Shown: positions 5,542-10,921 of the stretch, piece by piece
Numbering within the stretch: position 1 is the first letter of the stretch
Layout: the number at the start of each line of letters is the position of its first letter
From: a virus
Reading direction: 5' to 3' (one strand)
DNA: 24,990 nucleotides
Virus record (IMG/VR): IMGVR_UViG_3300025151_000283
Span: 1-24,990 of that record
Translations under genes and position numbers: made by a program
The notes under the pieces: generated by a model
Told to the model about the DNA's origin: nothing
Seen by the model: only the letters and a program-made list of their open reading frames with translations
The model's database searches: none

Positions 5542-5798
5542 TGATAGCAATAGGTAAAAATGTAATAATACAACCTATAGAAGAAGAGGTTAAAACGGAT
5601 TCAGGTCTATTATTAACAGCTTCAGATGTAGATGAGTTTAGATATAAAAAAGCAAAAGTAATACAACCAGGAACAGATGTCCAGAATATTAAATCAGAAG
5701 ACCTTATATATTTTGATAAGTCTGCTGGCTTTAGCCTTATGCTCAATAATACTACTTATACTGTTATTGCTGAGAGAGATATCGTTGTTGTTTTATAA
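5541..5798 (+). CDS. groS: Phage co-chaperonin GroES
   Basis: An 85-residue GroES-fold protein that would cap the phage or host chaperonin. It begins IGKNVIIQPIEEE (beta strand), has a mobile loop at about residues 14-29 with the hydrophobic tip GLLL (22-25; GIVL in E. coli), then KKAKVIQPG and ends ERDIVVVL, the typical last strand. It is somewhat shorter than the usual 95-97 residues, with a reduced loop after residue 43. Its ATG overlaps the groEL stop by one base, which implies translational coupling. The order groEL then groES is the reverse of the usual bacterial operon. Its last 35 nt overlap the end of the convergent gene at 5764-6204. Confidence 0.9.
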   Translation: MIAIGKNVIIQPIEEEVKTDSGLLLTASDVDEFRYKKAKVIQPGTDVQNIKSEDLIYFDKSAGFSLMLNNTTYTVIAERDIVVVL

Positions 5799-6204
5799 AT
5801 TTATTCATTTCCTTTATAGAATTTCTGTAAAGTTTGTCGGTATAAGACGCATCTTTACGAAATAAAGGGTTCAAGTGAGCTGTTTCAGAGATTTCTTCTC
5901 CATTTAATTTACGATATATGTTTCTGGCTATAGTTTTTCCTTTGTGTGATAGTTCATATAAGGTAGTATGTTTCCCATATCCTTTTCTCCATACTTGAAT
6001 AAAGCCATCTCTAAGTAAATTATCAAATCTTTTTTCATTCCAAGACATAAGCTCTTCAAATTCTTTAAATTTAGTTTTATTAAAGTAGTCTTCGCTATAT
6101 AAAAACAAGATCATGTCTATATCTGGCGTACCAATACCATACTTTGCCTTTACCCAATAGCGTATTACCCTCCAGTATTTAAGGTAATCGTGAGAATATT
6201 TCAT
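5764..6204 (-). CDS. Winged-helix-like phage protein
   Basis: A 146-residue basic protein, probably DNA-binding. Residues about 29-60 (DIDMILFLYSEDYFNKTKFKEF and MSWNEKRFDNLLRDGFI) look like helices of a winged-helix fold. They are followed by VWRKGYGKHTTLYELSHKGKT, resembling the beta-wing and the LSxxGK turn of MarR- and PadR-type regulators. The C-terminal tail is basic and carries DKLYRNSIKEMNKFIKQQ. It is encoded opposite to its neighbours, converging on groES with a 35-nt overlap, so antisense interference between the two is possible. The start ATG at 6204 lies in a 34-nt divergent gap shared with the rightward gene at 6239. The winged-helix call is from pattern only. Confidence 0.72.
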   Translation of the reverse strand: MKYSHDYLKYWRVIRYWVKAKYGIGTPDIDMILFLYSEDYFNKTKFKEFEELMSWNEKRFDNLLRDGFIQVWRKGYGKHTTLYELSHKGKTIARNIYRKLNGEEISETAHLNPLFRKDASYTDKLYRNSIKEMNKFIKQQRYLSQQ

Positions 6205-6217
6205 TTAATTTAATTAT

Positions 6218-6225
6218 TATCTTTG
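6218..6225 (+). promoter_or_regulatory. Promoter -7 box for the 6239-7079 genes
   Basis: TATCTTTG is a full consensus match 13 nt before the ATG at 6239. On the minus strand CATTTTTG at 6241-6234 is a one-mismatch box for the divergent 5764-6204 gene, so the two promoters would overlap. Confidence 0.6.
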
Positions 6226-6238
6226 TAAAAATACAAAA

Positions 6239-6445
6239 ATGGAAATAATAAAAGGGTCTCAAGAATATTTTGATTATTTAAACGAATATATCTTACCAAG
6301 CAGAGAAGTTGAAGATTATATCTTCACATTAGACGGTTTGATTATGATAGATATGTTAGATAGTGGGGACTTTATAACATATGATGATGCATATGTAGCG
6401 GCAAATATGGAAGAGCATGGTTATATTTTAGTAATACCAGAATAA
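6239..6445 (+). CDS. Small acidic hypothetical protein
   Basis: A 68-residue acidic protein of unknown function, beginning MEIIKGSQEYFDYLNEY and ending HGYILVIPE. It contains DYIFTLDGLIMIDMLDSG near residues 26-43 and TYDDAYVAANMEE near residues 47-59. It has no signal peptide or clear membrane segment. It starts 13 nt after a consensus -7 box with a very short leader, and the next gene starts at the base after its stop codon, so it is the first gene of a tight operon with the two membrane-associated genes downstream. Confidence 0.7.
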   Translation: MEIIKGSQEYFDYLNEYILPSREVEDYIFTLDGLIMIDMLDSGDFITYDDAYVAANMEEHGYILVIPE

Positions 6446-6661
6446 ATGAAATCACCTATAGACTTTAAAGATTTTGCTGCTAATCCTGTAACAGGATTAC
6501 TTTTCTTTTGTTTGATTGCTATAGGATATTTGTATATTGACAATAAAACAACTTTAACAAATCAAATAAAAGCATTACAGGAGGAGGTTATTACTTTAAG
6601 AAGTGATTATAAAAAATTAAATGATAAATTTATAGAAACGTTACAGCAAATAAATGATTAG
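6446..6661 (+). CDS. Small membrane protein with coiled coil (candidate inner spanin)
   Basis: A 71-residue protein with one membrane segment at about residues 15-31 (VTGLLFFCLIAIGYLYI), followed by a heptad-like coiled coil (LTNQIKALQEEVITL through KLNDKFIETL). A cytoplasmic N-terminus, one membrane helix and a periplasmic coiled coil is the architecture of i-spanins such as lambda Rz. Its 3' end overlaps the next gene, a lipoprotein, by 8 nt in another frame, recalling Rz/Rz1 arrangements. Because the sequence is short and simple, it could equally be an unrelated membrane protein. It follows the 6239-6445 gene without a gap. Confidence 0.65.
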   Translation: MKSPIDFKDFAANPVTGLLFFCLIAIGYLYIDNKTTLTNQIKALQEEVITLRSDYKKLNDKFIETLQQIND

Positions 6662-7079
6662 GTTTGAATATATATTGTTTTTTATTTTATTTTCTTGTAA
6701 TCAGCCTGAACCTTTACCAGAAGCTGAAGATTTTAATGTTATTAACGTAGATAGTTTAGCAGATTTAACAATAGAAAAGGTAAATAACCAAAAAAAACAA
6801 AAAATCTTGCTGGAGCAAGATTTATGGAGGAAGAAAAGAGATATTAAAAAAATAGAAAAAAAATATACTGATAGTATTTACGAATTAAATAATTTAAAAT
6901 TAATTACCTCAGACAGTATAGTTGTTGATTATAAGATAGTTGTAACTCAAGTAGTAGACTCTGTAAGAATCACTGTTTCTGATTCATTATGTAAAGTTTG
7001 TTTAGCCAGACAAGAGAAAAAAGAAAACAGTTTAGTAAGCAAGGCGTTTAGATGGCTACAAAAAAATATTGAAATTTAA
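6654..7079 (+). CDS. Lipoprotein (candidate outer spanin)
   Basis: A 141-residue putative lipoprotein. The N-terminus MIRFEYILFFILFSCNQ is a short signal peptide with a lipobox at residues 12-15 (L-F-S-C), so Cys15 would be lipidated. It is followed by a Pro/Glu-rich linker, and the mature part has a charged helix (QDLWRKKRDIKKIEKKYTDS) and a beta-type stretch IVVDYKIVVTQVVDSVRITV. A late segment has CKVC (about residues 114-117). An outer membrane lipoprotein immediately after, and overlapping, a membrane coiled-coil gene fits a two-component spanin. It is longer than most o-spanins, and the other lysis genes lie 3 kb away, so this remains a hypothesis. Confidence 0.7.
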   Translation: MIRFEYILFFILFSCNQPEPLPEAEDFNVINVDSLADLTIEKVNNQKKQKILLEQDLWRKKRDIKKIEKKYTDSIYELNNLKLITSDSIVVDYKIVVTQVVDSVRITVSDSLCKVCLARQEKKENSLVSKAFRWLQKNIEI

Positions 7080-7080
7080 G

Positions 7081-7088
7081 TATCTTTG
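7081..7088 (+). promoter_or_regulatory. Promoter -7 box for the small basic protein cluster
   Basis: TATCTTTG lies directly after the stop codon at 7079 and 16 nt before the ATG at 7105. A full consensus match at the head of the cluster makes it the likely main promoter for 7105-7923. Confidence 0.6.
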
Positions 7089-7104
7089 TTTAAATAAAAA
7101 TATT

Positions 7105-7269
7105 ATGGCAAAAAAAGGCAGAACGAAAAGTAAAGGAAGTAAAATATGTGCAGCAGGTATTGCTTGGGCTAAAAGAACATTTGATACTTATCCAAGTGCT
7201 TATGCTAATATGGCCGCAAGTAAATATTGTAAAGACCCTAACTACGCAAAAAAATCAAAAGGAAAATGA
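7105..7269 (+). CDS. Small basic protein with YPSAYAN motif
   Basis: A 54-residue Lys-rich protein. It has SKICAAGIAWAKRTFDTYPSAYANMAASKYC in its middle, whose YPSAYAN core with flanking Cys residues I recall from marine phages and some algal giant viruses (from memory, unverified). The function is unknown; positive charge suggests contact with nucleic acid or the virion. I chose the ATG at 7105, not the in-frame one at 7069, because the promoter box lies at 7081-7088 and the MAKKGRTKSKG start matches the neighbouring genes. Its stop overlaps the next start (ATGA). Confidence 0.8.
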   Translation: MAKKGRTKSKGSKICAAGIAWAKRTFDTYPSAYANMAASKYCKDPNYAKKSKGK

Positions 7270-7394
7270 TAGATAAAAATAAGTTAAAACAAATAGCATC
7301 TGAATTAAAAAAAGCATCTGCTATGCATAAAGGTCAGGCTGCTAAAATTGACAAAATGCTTAAAAGCATAAAATCTAAGCCTAAGAAAAAGTAA
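7266..7394 (+). CDS. Very small basic helical protein
   Basis: A 42-residue Lys-rich protein: MIDKNKLKQIASELKKAS followed by a helical segment and a KSKPKKK tail. It overlaps the previous gene by 4 nt and the next by 1 nt, which strongly supports its being a real, translationally coupled gene despite its size. No function is recognisable; it could fold as a single amphipathic helix or hairpin. It belongs to the tight cluster 7105-7923. Confidence 0.65.
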   Translation: MIDKNKLKQIASELKKASAMHKGQAAKIDKMLKSIKSKPKKK

Positions 7395-7627
7395 TGGCTG
7401 GAGCTTTAAAAAAATGGAGAGACCAAAAATGGGTTCGTATAGGAACTGATGGTAAAATAAAAGGACCATGCGGTACATCAAAAAATAAAAAAAAGCCAGA
7501 CAGATGTCTGCCTTTAGCTAAAGCACGCTCTTTATCTAAAAGAGAATTAGCGGCTACAGCAAGAAAAAAGAAAAAGTCAAACAAAACAGTAGTTAGTAAT
7601 ACTAAAGCAGCAAAAGTTAGATCATAA
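7394..7627 (+). CDS. Small basic protein with CGTSKNKKKPDRCLP motif
   Basis: A 77-residue strongly basic protein. Residues 10-40 contain QKWVRIGTDGKIKGPCGTS and PDRCLPLAKARSL, with two Cys 14 residues apart. This is followed by SKRELAATARKKKKSNK. I recall the same pattern (WVRI-x-TDGKI, CGTSK, RCLP, AATARKKK) in marine phages and in large algal viruses as a domain of unknown function, a recollection that a database search should test. The start overlaps the previous stop by one base and the stop overlaps the next start by one base, so the genes are coupled. It may be virion-packaged or DNA-binding. Confidence 0.8.
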   Translation: MAGALKKWRDQKWVRIGTDGKIKGPCGTSKNKKKPDRCLPLAKARSLSKRELAATARKKKKSNKTVVSNTKAAKVRS

Positions 7628-7923
7628 TGGCAACAAAAGGTAGAACAAAAAAAGGACAAATTAGAAGAACCACAGGTAAAGGTGGTAACTATAGGTCAAC
7701 TAAATCTGGCGCAGGAATGACAGAAAAAGGAGTAAAGGCTTATAGAAGAGCTAATCCTGGAAGTAAATTACAAACAGCGGTAACAGAAAAGAACCCTACA
7801 GGTAAAAGAGCAGCAAGAAGAAAATCTTTTTGTGCTCGTATGAAAGGAATGAAGGGGCCATTAAAAGATAAAAAAGGAAGACCAACAAGAAAAGCTATGG
7901 CTTTAAGACGTTGGAGATGCTAA
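7627..7923 (+). CDS. Small very basic protein, KSFCARMKGMKG family
   Basis: A 98-residue protein with extreme Lys/Arg content. Its conserved-looking core is GMTEKGVKAYRRANPGSKLQ near residues 29-48, then GKRAARRKSFCARMKGMKG, and it ends in RRWRC. I recognise this as a common small protein in marine phages that is annotated only as a domain of unknown function. The two Cys residues and the basic surface could suit a DNA-binding role. It starts one base inside the previous gene's stop codon. Its stop is followed by a new promoter box at 7936. Confidence 0.82.
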   Translation: MATKGRTKKGQIRRTTGKGGNYRSTKSGAGMTEKGVKAYRRANPGSKLQTAVTEKNPTGKRAARRKSFCARMKGMKGPLKDKKGRPTRKAMALRRWRC

Positions 7924-7935
7924 AAAATTAATTAT

Positions 7936-7943
7936 TATATTTG
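7936..7943 (+). promoter_or_regulatory. Promoter -7 box giving a near-leaderless transcript
   Basis: TATATTTG is a full consensus match only 4 nt before the ATG at 7948. The expected start of transcription falls on or within a few bases of the start codon, so the mRNA would be leaderless. Confidence 0.6.
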
Positions 7944-7947
7944 CACT

Positions 7948-8115
7948 ATGGCTAAAATGAATAAAAAAGATTACAACAATATCAACTTTAAAAATAAAGA
8001 TGTTGATGTATTGTCTGATAAACAAAAAAGAATTGCAAGTCAAACTCCACCATTACACAAAATAACGGGTAGTGATTTTGCAGCATTAAGAAATAAAAAA
8101 AATAAAAACGCTTAA
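7948..8115 (+). CDS. Small hypothetical protein
   Basis: A 55-residue basic and polar protein, MAKMNKKDYNNINFKNKD at the start and ALRNKKNKNA at the end, with SQTPPLHKITGSDFAAL between. I do not recognise it. It lies two bases before the next ATG and directly after a consensus promoter box, so it begins a second transcription unit within the small-protein cluster. Its coding status rests on position, frame and composition like those of its neighbours. Confidence 0.65.
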   Translation: MAKMNKKDYNNINFKNKDVDVLSDKQKRIASQTPPLHKITGSDFAALRNKKNKNA

Positions 8116-8117
8116 CT

Positions 8118-8288
8118 ATGCCGACAGTAAATTACAAGTGCCCAGATAGTGGTAAGAATATGAAAAAAACATTTCCCTATAATGCAGTAGGAAAAGCACA
8201 AGCAGCTGAGTTTGCAAAAACTATGGGAGGTAAAAAGAAGGACAATCCAGGATATGGAATGGAGAAGAAAATGAGTTCAGGTTATTAA
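8118..8288 (+). CDS. Small basic hypothetical protein
   Basis: A 56-residue protein: MPTVNYKCPDSGKNMKKTFP followed by YNAVGKAQAAEFAKTMGGKK and NPGYGMEKKMSSGY. The KKTFPYNAVGKAQA stretch resembles short peptides seen in other marine phage small proteins, but I cannot assign a family. It has one Cys and an Ala-rich helix in the centre. Its start lies two bases after the previous stop, so the pair is coupled. Confidence 0.68.
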   Translation: MPTVNYKCPDSGKNMKKTFPYNAVGKAQAAEFAKTMGGKKKDNPGYGMEKKMSSGY

Positions 8289-8307
8289 TTATTAAAAAAT
8301 AAAAAAA

Positions 8308-8508
8308 ATGAAACAAGGATATAACGCAAGATTAGATGAGTCTTTAGGTGGAAGACACAAAGGAAAACACTCACAGTCTATGAAAGACAGAAGAGACGAG
8401 TCTAAAGCAATGTCAAAAAAGATGTATGGTCACGCTTATGGAGCTGACAAAGGAATGTCATACAGACACACATCTTCTTGGAAAACTCACGACCATTTAA
8501 GATCATAA
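8308..8508 (+). CDS. Small His/Arg-rich basic protein
   Basis: A 66-residue hydrophilic protein beginning MKQGYNARLDESLGGRHKGK, then SQSMKDRRDESKAMSKKM, and ending in a His-rich tail (SYRHTSSWKTHDHLRS). The N-terminal pattern YNARLDESLG followed by QSMKDRRDES is, from memory, conserved among small proteins of marine phages with no known function. No Cys and no hydrophobic core are visible, so it may be partly disordered or bind nucleic acid. The leader is A-rich (AAATAAAAAAA before ATG). Confidence 0.75.
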   Translation: MKQGYNARLDESLGGRHKGKHSQSMKDRRDESKAMSKKMYGHAYGADKGMSYRHTSSWKTHDHLRS

Positions 8509-8511
8509 AAG

Positions 8512-8718
8512 ATGCCAGGTCGTACTAAGAAAAAAGGAGCTTTTCCAGAAATAAAAAAAGGCAATCAAGGTAAATTTACATCGTGGGCAAAACGCAACGG
8601 TTTTAAAGATGCTTGTAGTGCAGCTTCATCTGTAATGAAAAATACTGATAAGTATTCAGAAAGCGTTGTTAAAATGGCTAACTATGCTAATAACTTTGGT
8701 TGTAAAAACAAAAGTTAA
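8512..8718 (+). CDS. Small basic protein with VKMANYANNFGCK motif
   Basis: A 68-residue basic protein: MPGRTKKKGAFPEIKKGNQG, then FTSWAKRNGFKDACSAASSV, then VVKMANYANNFGCKNKS. Two Cys residues (about 34 and 64) and the phrase VKMANYANNFGCK near the C-terminus recall a small protein family in marine phages, unverified. It starts three bases after the previous stop. It is probably part of the same functional set as the other small basic proteins. Confidence 0.75.
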   Translation: MPGRTKKKGAFPEIKKGNQGKFTSWAKRNGFKDACSAASSVMKNTDKYSESVVKMANYANNFGCKNKS

Positions 8719-8741
8719 ATACTAATTAAATATATTTTATT

Positions 8742-8972
8742 ATGGCTAAAAAGAAAACCGCTAAGGGTAAAAGAAAGAATTTATTAAAAACTGACCCAGA
8801 GCAAAAACCAAATATTTCATACGAGCAAAAAATTGGAGCTGACCCTACAATTTCCGGGTTTAAAAAACCTAAAAATACAGAAGTTAAAGAAGAGGTTAAG
8901 CCAAAGGTTTATGTTACAAGTAGACCAAAAACTGCTTTTAATATGAGAAAGCGTTATGACCAAACTAATTAA
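8742..8972 (+). CDS. Small Lys/Pro-rich hypothetical protein
   Basis: A 76-residue basic protein starting MAKKKTAKGKRKNLLKTDPE. The middle is Glu/Lys-rich (TEVKEEVKPKVYVTSRPKTA) and the C-terminus ends FNMRKRYDQTN. The sequence looks largely disordered, and no family is recognised. The leader TATATTTTATT before the start is close to a -7 box but lacks the final G. It lies between other small basic genes and has the same MAKKK-type start. Confidence 0.7.
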   Translation: MAKKKTAKGKRKNLLKTDPEQKPNISYEQKIGADPTISGFKKPKNTEVKEEVKPKVYVTSRPKTAFNMRKRYDQTN

Positions 8973-8976
8973 AAAC

Positions 8977-9099
8977 ATGAAAGAAAAATTAATATCTTTG
9001 TATTACCATTTAAGATGTAATTGGAACGTATTACTTGACAAGCTATCTATTAAGGTTGACAAGTGTGCATATGACGAATGTAAATGCAAGATAGACTAA
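8977..9099 (+). CDS. Very small Cys-rich protein
   Basis: A 40-residue protein, MKEKLISLYYHLRCNWNVLL followed by DKLSIKVDKCAYDECKCKID. The four Cys (one in LRCNW; then C-x4-C-x-C) could bind a metal, though this is inference. It begins 4 nt after the previous stop and overlaps the next gene by 16 nt, a spacing like that of its neighbours. The small size leaves some doubt, but the frame is intact and placed as expected. Confidence 0.55.
   Translation: MKEKLISLYYHLRCNWNVLLDKLSIKVDKCAYDECKCKID
8993..9000 (+). promoter_or_regulatory. Possible internal promoter -7 box
   Basis: TATCTTTG is a full consensus match lying inside the small gene at 8977-9099. It may drive the next genes (9084 onward, including the structural and lysis genes), or be a chance match in AT-rich coding DNA. 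Confidence 0.35.
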
Positions 9100-9260
9100 A
9101 CAACAAGTCCAGAGGATTAGGAGATACTATAGCTAAGGTTACTAAAGCCACAGGTATAGATAAACTTGCTAATAATATGGCAAAGGCAATGGGAAAAGAA
9201 GACTGCGGTTGCGGTCAAAGAAGAGACACTCTTAATAGAGCGTTTCCATATAAAAGATAA
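9084..9260 (+). CDS. Small protein with DCGCGQRRDTLNRAFPY motif
   Basis: A 58-residue protein. The first half is a helical region, GLGDTIAKVTKATGIDKLAN; the second half has C-x-C followed by QRRDTLNRAFPY near the end. This combination of helix, clustered Cys and an Arg-rich LNxxFPY end matches a small protein that I recall from several phage groups, including crAss-like and marine phages, of unknown function. It overlaps the previous gene by 16 nt and precedes the first structural gene. Its Cys pair could bind zinc. Confidence 0.75.
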   Translation: MQDRLNNKSRGLGDTIAKVTKATGIDKLANNMAKAMGKEDCGCGQRRDTLNRAFPYKR

Positions 9261-9289
9261 AAGAGATTTTTAACCTCAAATAAAAAAAC

Positions 9290-9832
9290 ATGGCATACCC
9301 TAAAATTACCGTAAACACTGGTCTTGCATTAAGCATAATAGCCAGTGACACTTTACCAATCCCAGCACCAGATTTACCACAAATAACAGGAACAGCAGAT
9401 ACTGATGTTACTAATAAATTAAAAGATACTACTGCAAACTTTTCTACAGTAAATGTAGGGGATATAGTTTATAACACTACTGACAATACTTCAGGAGCAG
9501 TTACAGCAGTTGATTCAACTGATACAATTTCTTTTGCTACTGATCTATTTCCTGATGGTAATGAAACTTATATAATATTTACAGCAGGACCTGTAGGATT
9601 TAATGAAAGAATAGCATCTGGAGAAGGGTGTTTATTATATGTTGGAAGTAATGAAGCAAAGGCTGCAAATCAAGTAGCTTCACCTGTTGATGTAAAAGTA
9701 AAAACAACAGCTGGTAGTATTGTAACATTTACAAACTTTCCAGTAGGAGAATACTTACCAGTTCAAATAGTACAGCTTTTTAAAACTGGAACTACTAATT
9801 CAGCAGATAATAACTGTATAGCAATCTGGTAA
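9290..9832 (+). CDS. Phage structural protein with beta-rich module
   Basis: A 180-residue protein. The N-terminus MAYPKITVNTGLALSIIASD is followed by a beta module with DTTANFSTVNVGDIVYNTTDN near residues 45-65, then GAVTAVDSTDTISFATDLF, of a type I recall in many phage structural and fibre proteins (GDxVYNTTDxTxAxVTAVDSDT). The C-terminal half has VKTTAGSIVTFTNFPVGEYLPV and ends in NCIAIW. It has no catalytic motif and is probably a virion component such as a decoration or fibre-associated protein. It ends one base before the start of the next gene. Confidence 0.75.
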   Translation: MAYPKITVNTGLALSIIASDTLPIPAPDLPQITGTADTDVTNKLKDTTANFSTVNVGDIVYNTTDNTSGAVTAVDSTDTISFATDLFPDGNETYIIFTAGPVGFNERIASGEGCLLYVGSNEAKAANQVASPVDVKVKTTAGSIVTFTNFPVGEYLPVQIVQLFKTGTTNSADNNCIAIW

Positions 9833-9833
9833 T

Positions 9834-10103
9834 ATGATAACTCTTTCAGAAGATACAAAGTTTAGTTTAAGTCCAAAAAACTTTTTTACTATAGCTGTAT
9901 TTATTGCTGGATTTGTTGGTATGTATTACAGTTTACAGGCAGATATTCAAGAGGCTAAAGAATTACCAGAGCCTTCTCAAGTTCCAGTAGAACAAATGAT
10001 TCAAATCCAAAAAGAGCTAACATTTATAAAAACAGAAATGTTAGAAATGAAAGAAACATTAAACAGATTAGACGACAGAATTTATACGCTTAAAAATAAG
10101 TAA
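9834..10103 (+). CDS. Small membrane protein with coiled coil
   Basis: An 89-residue protein with one membrane helix at about residues 17-33 (FFTIAVFIAGFVGMYYS). It is followed by a Pro-rich linker (ELPEPSQVPVEQ) and a coiled-coil region ending LNRLDDRIYTLKNK. The arrangement is that of an inner-membrane anchored protein with a periplasmic helix. It lies directly before the amidase and holin genes, so a lysis-associated role (holin partner, antiholin or inner spanin) is likely but unproven. It shows the same architecture as the protein at 6446-6661, though with little sequence similarity. Confidence 0.72.
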   Translation: MITLSEDTKFSLSPKNFFTIAVFIAGFVGMYYSLQADIQEAKELPEPSQVPVEQMIQIQKELTFIKTEMLEMKETLNRLDDRIYTLKNK

Positions 10104-10106
10104 TAA

Positions 10107-10520
10107 ATGAGAGCAATAGAAAAAATTGTAATTCATTGCTCAGCTACTCCCCGAAACAAAGACTTCTCAGCAGAAGATATTAGAGACTGGCACGTCAAAG
10201 GAAATGGCTGGAGCGATATAGGATATCATTTTGTAATACGTTTAGATGGTACTATTGAATACGGAAGAATGGTAGATAGGTATGGCGCTCATGTTAAAAG
10301 CCATAACCTTAACAGTTTAGGTATCTGTTATATAGGAGGTATGGACAAAGAGATGAGTAAATGGGAAGACACCAGGACTGAAGAACAAAAAGAGTCTTTA
10401 ATATTATTATTAAAAACTTTAAAAAAGTTTCACCCTAATGCTACAATATATGGACATAGAGATTTTTCAAGTAAAGAATGTCCAAGTTTTGATGCAAAAA
10501 AAGAATATAAAGATATATGA
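10107..10520 (+). CDS. N-acetylmuramoyl-L-alanine amidase (endolysin, T7 lysozyme type)
   Basis: A 137-residue Amidase_2-family enzyme that cuts the bond between N-acetylmuramate and L-alanine in peptidoglycan. Motifs follow T7 lysozyme in order: IVIHCSAT (zinc ligand H10), a segment with WHVKGNGWSDIGYHFVIRLDG containing the catalytic Y40, NSLGICYIGG, and YGHRDFSSKECPSF giving zinc ligands H117 and C125 and the lysine K123. All key residues of the T7 enzyme (H17, Y46, H122, K128, C130) are therefore matched. There is no signal peptide, so access to the cell wall would need a holin; the next gene is a candidate. The length is close to T7 lysozyme's 151 residues. Confidence 0.93.
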   Translation: MRAIEKIVIHCSATPRNKDFSAEDIRDWHVKGNGWSDIGYHFVIRLDGTIEYGRMVDRYGAHVKSHNLNSLGICYIGGMDKEMSKWEDTRTEEQKESLILLLKTLKKFHPNATIYGHRDFSSKECPSFDAKKEYKDI

Positions 10521-10921
10521 ATATATGGAGTAAAATATTTGGATCAGCAGGATTAGAAGTTGCTGATAAAGTAAGTGAGGTGGTAGACAAGTTTGTTGAA
10601 ACGCCTGACGAAAAAAAAGAATTTAAAAAACAAATGATGCAAGTTTTTGCTGACAGCGTAGCAGATGAGCAAAAAAATGTAACCGAAAGGTGGAAAAGCG
10701 ATATGTCTTCTGATAGTCGTTTGTCTAAAACAGTAAGGCCAGCTGTATTAATTTTTTTAATTCTAAGTACAATCGTGCTTATTTTTATTGACTCAGGATT
10801 TATTAACTTTGTAGTTGACGATGAGTGGAAAGAATTATTAAAACTTTTACTTATGACAACGGTAGCCGCATACTTTGGTGGGCGCTCATACGAAAAAGGA
10901 ACAAGGATAAAAAATAAATAA
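10517..10921 (+). CDS. Holin-like membrane protein
   Basis: A 134-residue protein with a soluble, charged N-terminal half (residues 1-73) and two hydrophobic helices, at about residues 74-95 (VRPAVLIFLILSTIVLIFI) and 107-122 (LLKLLLMTTVAAYFGG), followed by a basic tail. The stretch RLSKTVRPAVLI and the final YFGGRSYEKG resemble the three-helix phage holin family, though only two helices are clear here. It overlaps the amidase gene by 4 nt, the usual lysis-cassette arrangement. A holin would permeabilise the inner membrane at a fixed time and release the amidase. Confidence 0.8.
   Translation: MNIWSKIFGSAGLEVADKVSEVVDKFVETPDEKKEFKKQMMQVFADSVADEQKNVTERWKSDMSSDSRLSKTVRPAVLIFLILSTIVLIFIDSGFINFVVDDEWKELLKLLLMTTVAAYFGGRSYEKGTRIKNK

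Noticed and set aside
4179-5746. Minus-strand frames across groEL and groES
   Set aside because: They lie fully inside clear chaperonin coding sequence and have no recognisable protein features.
7381-7659. Minus-strand Phe/Leu-rich frame opposite the small basic genes
   Set aside because: It is the complement of Lys-rich coding sequence (AAA/AAG giving TTT/CTT) and has no leader or promoter.
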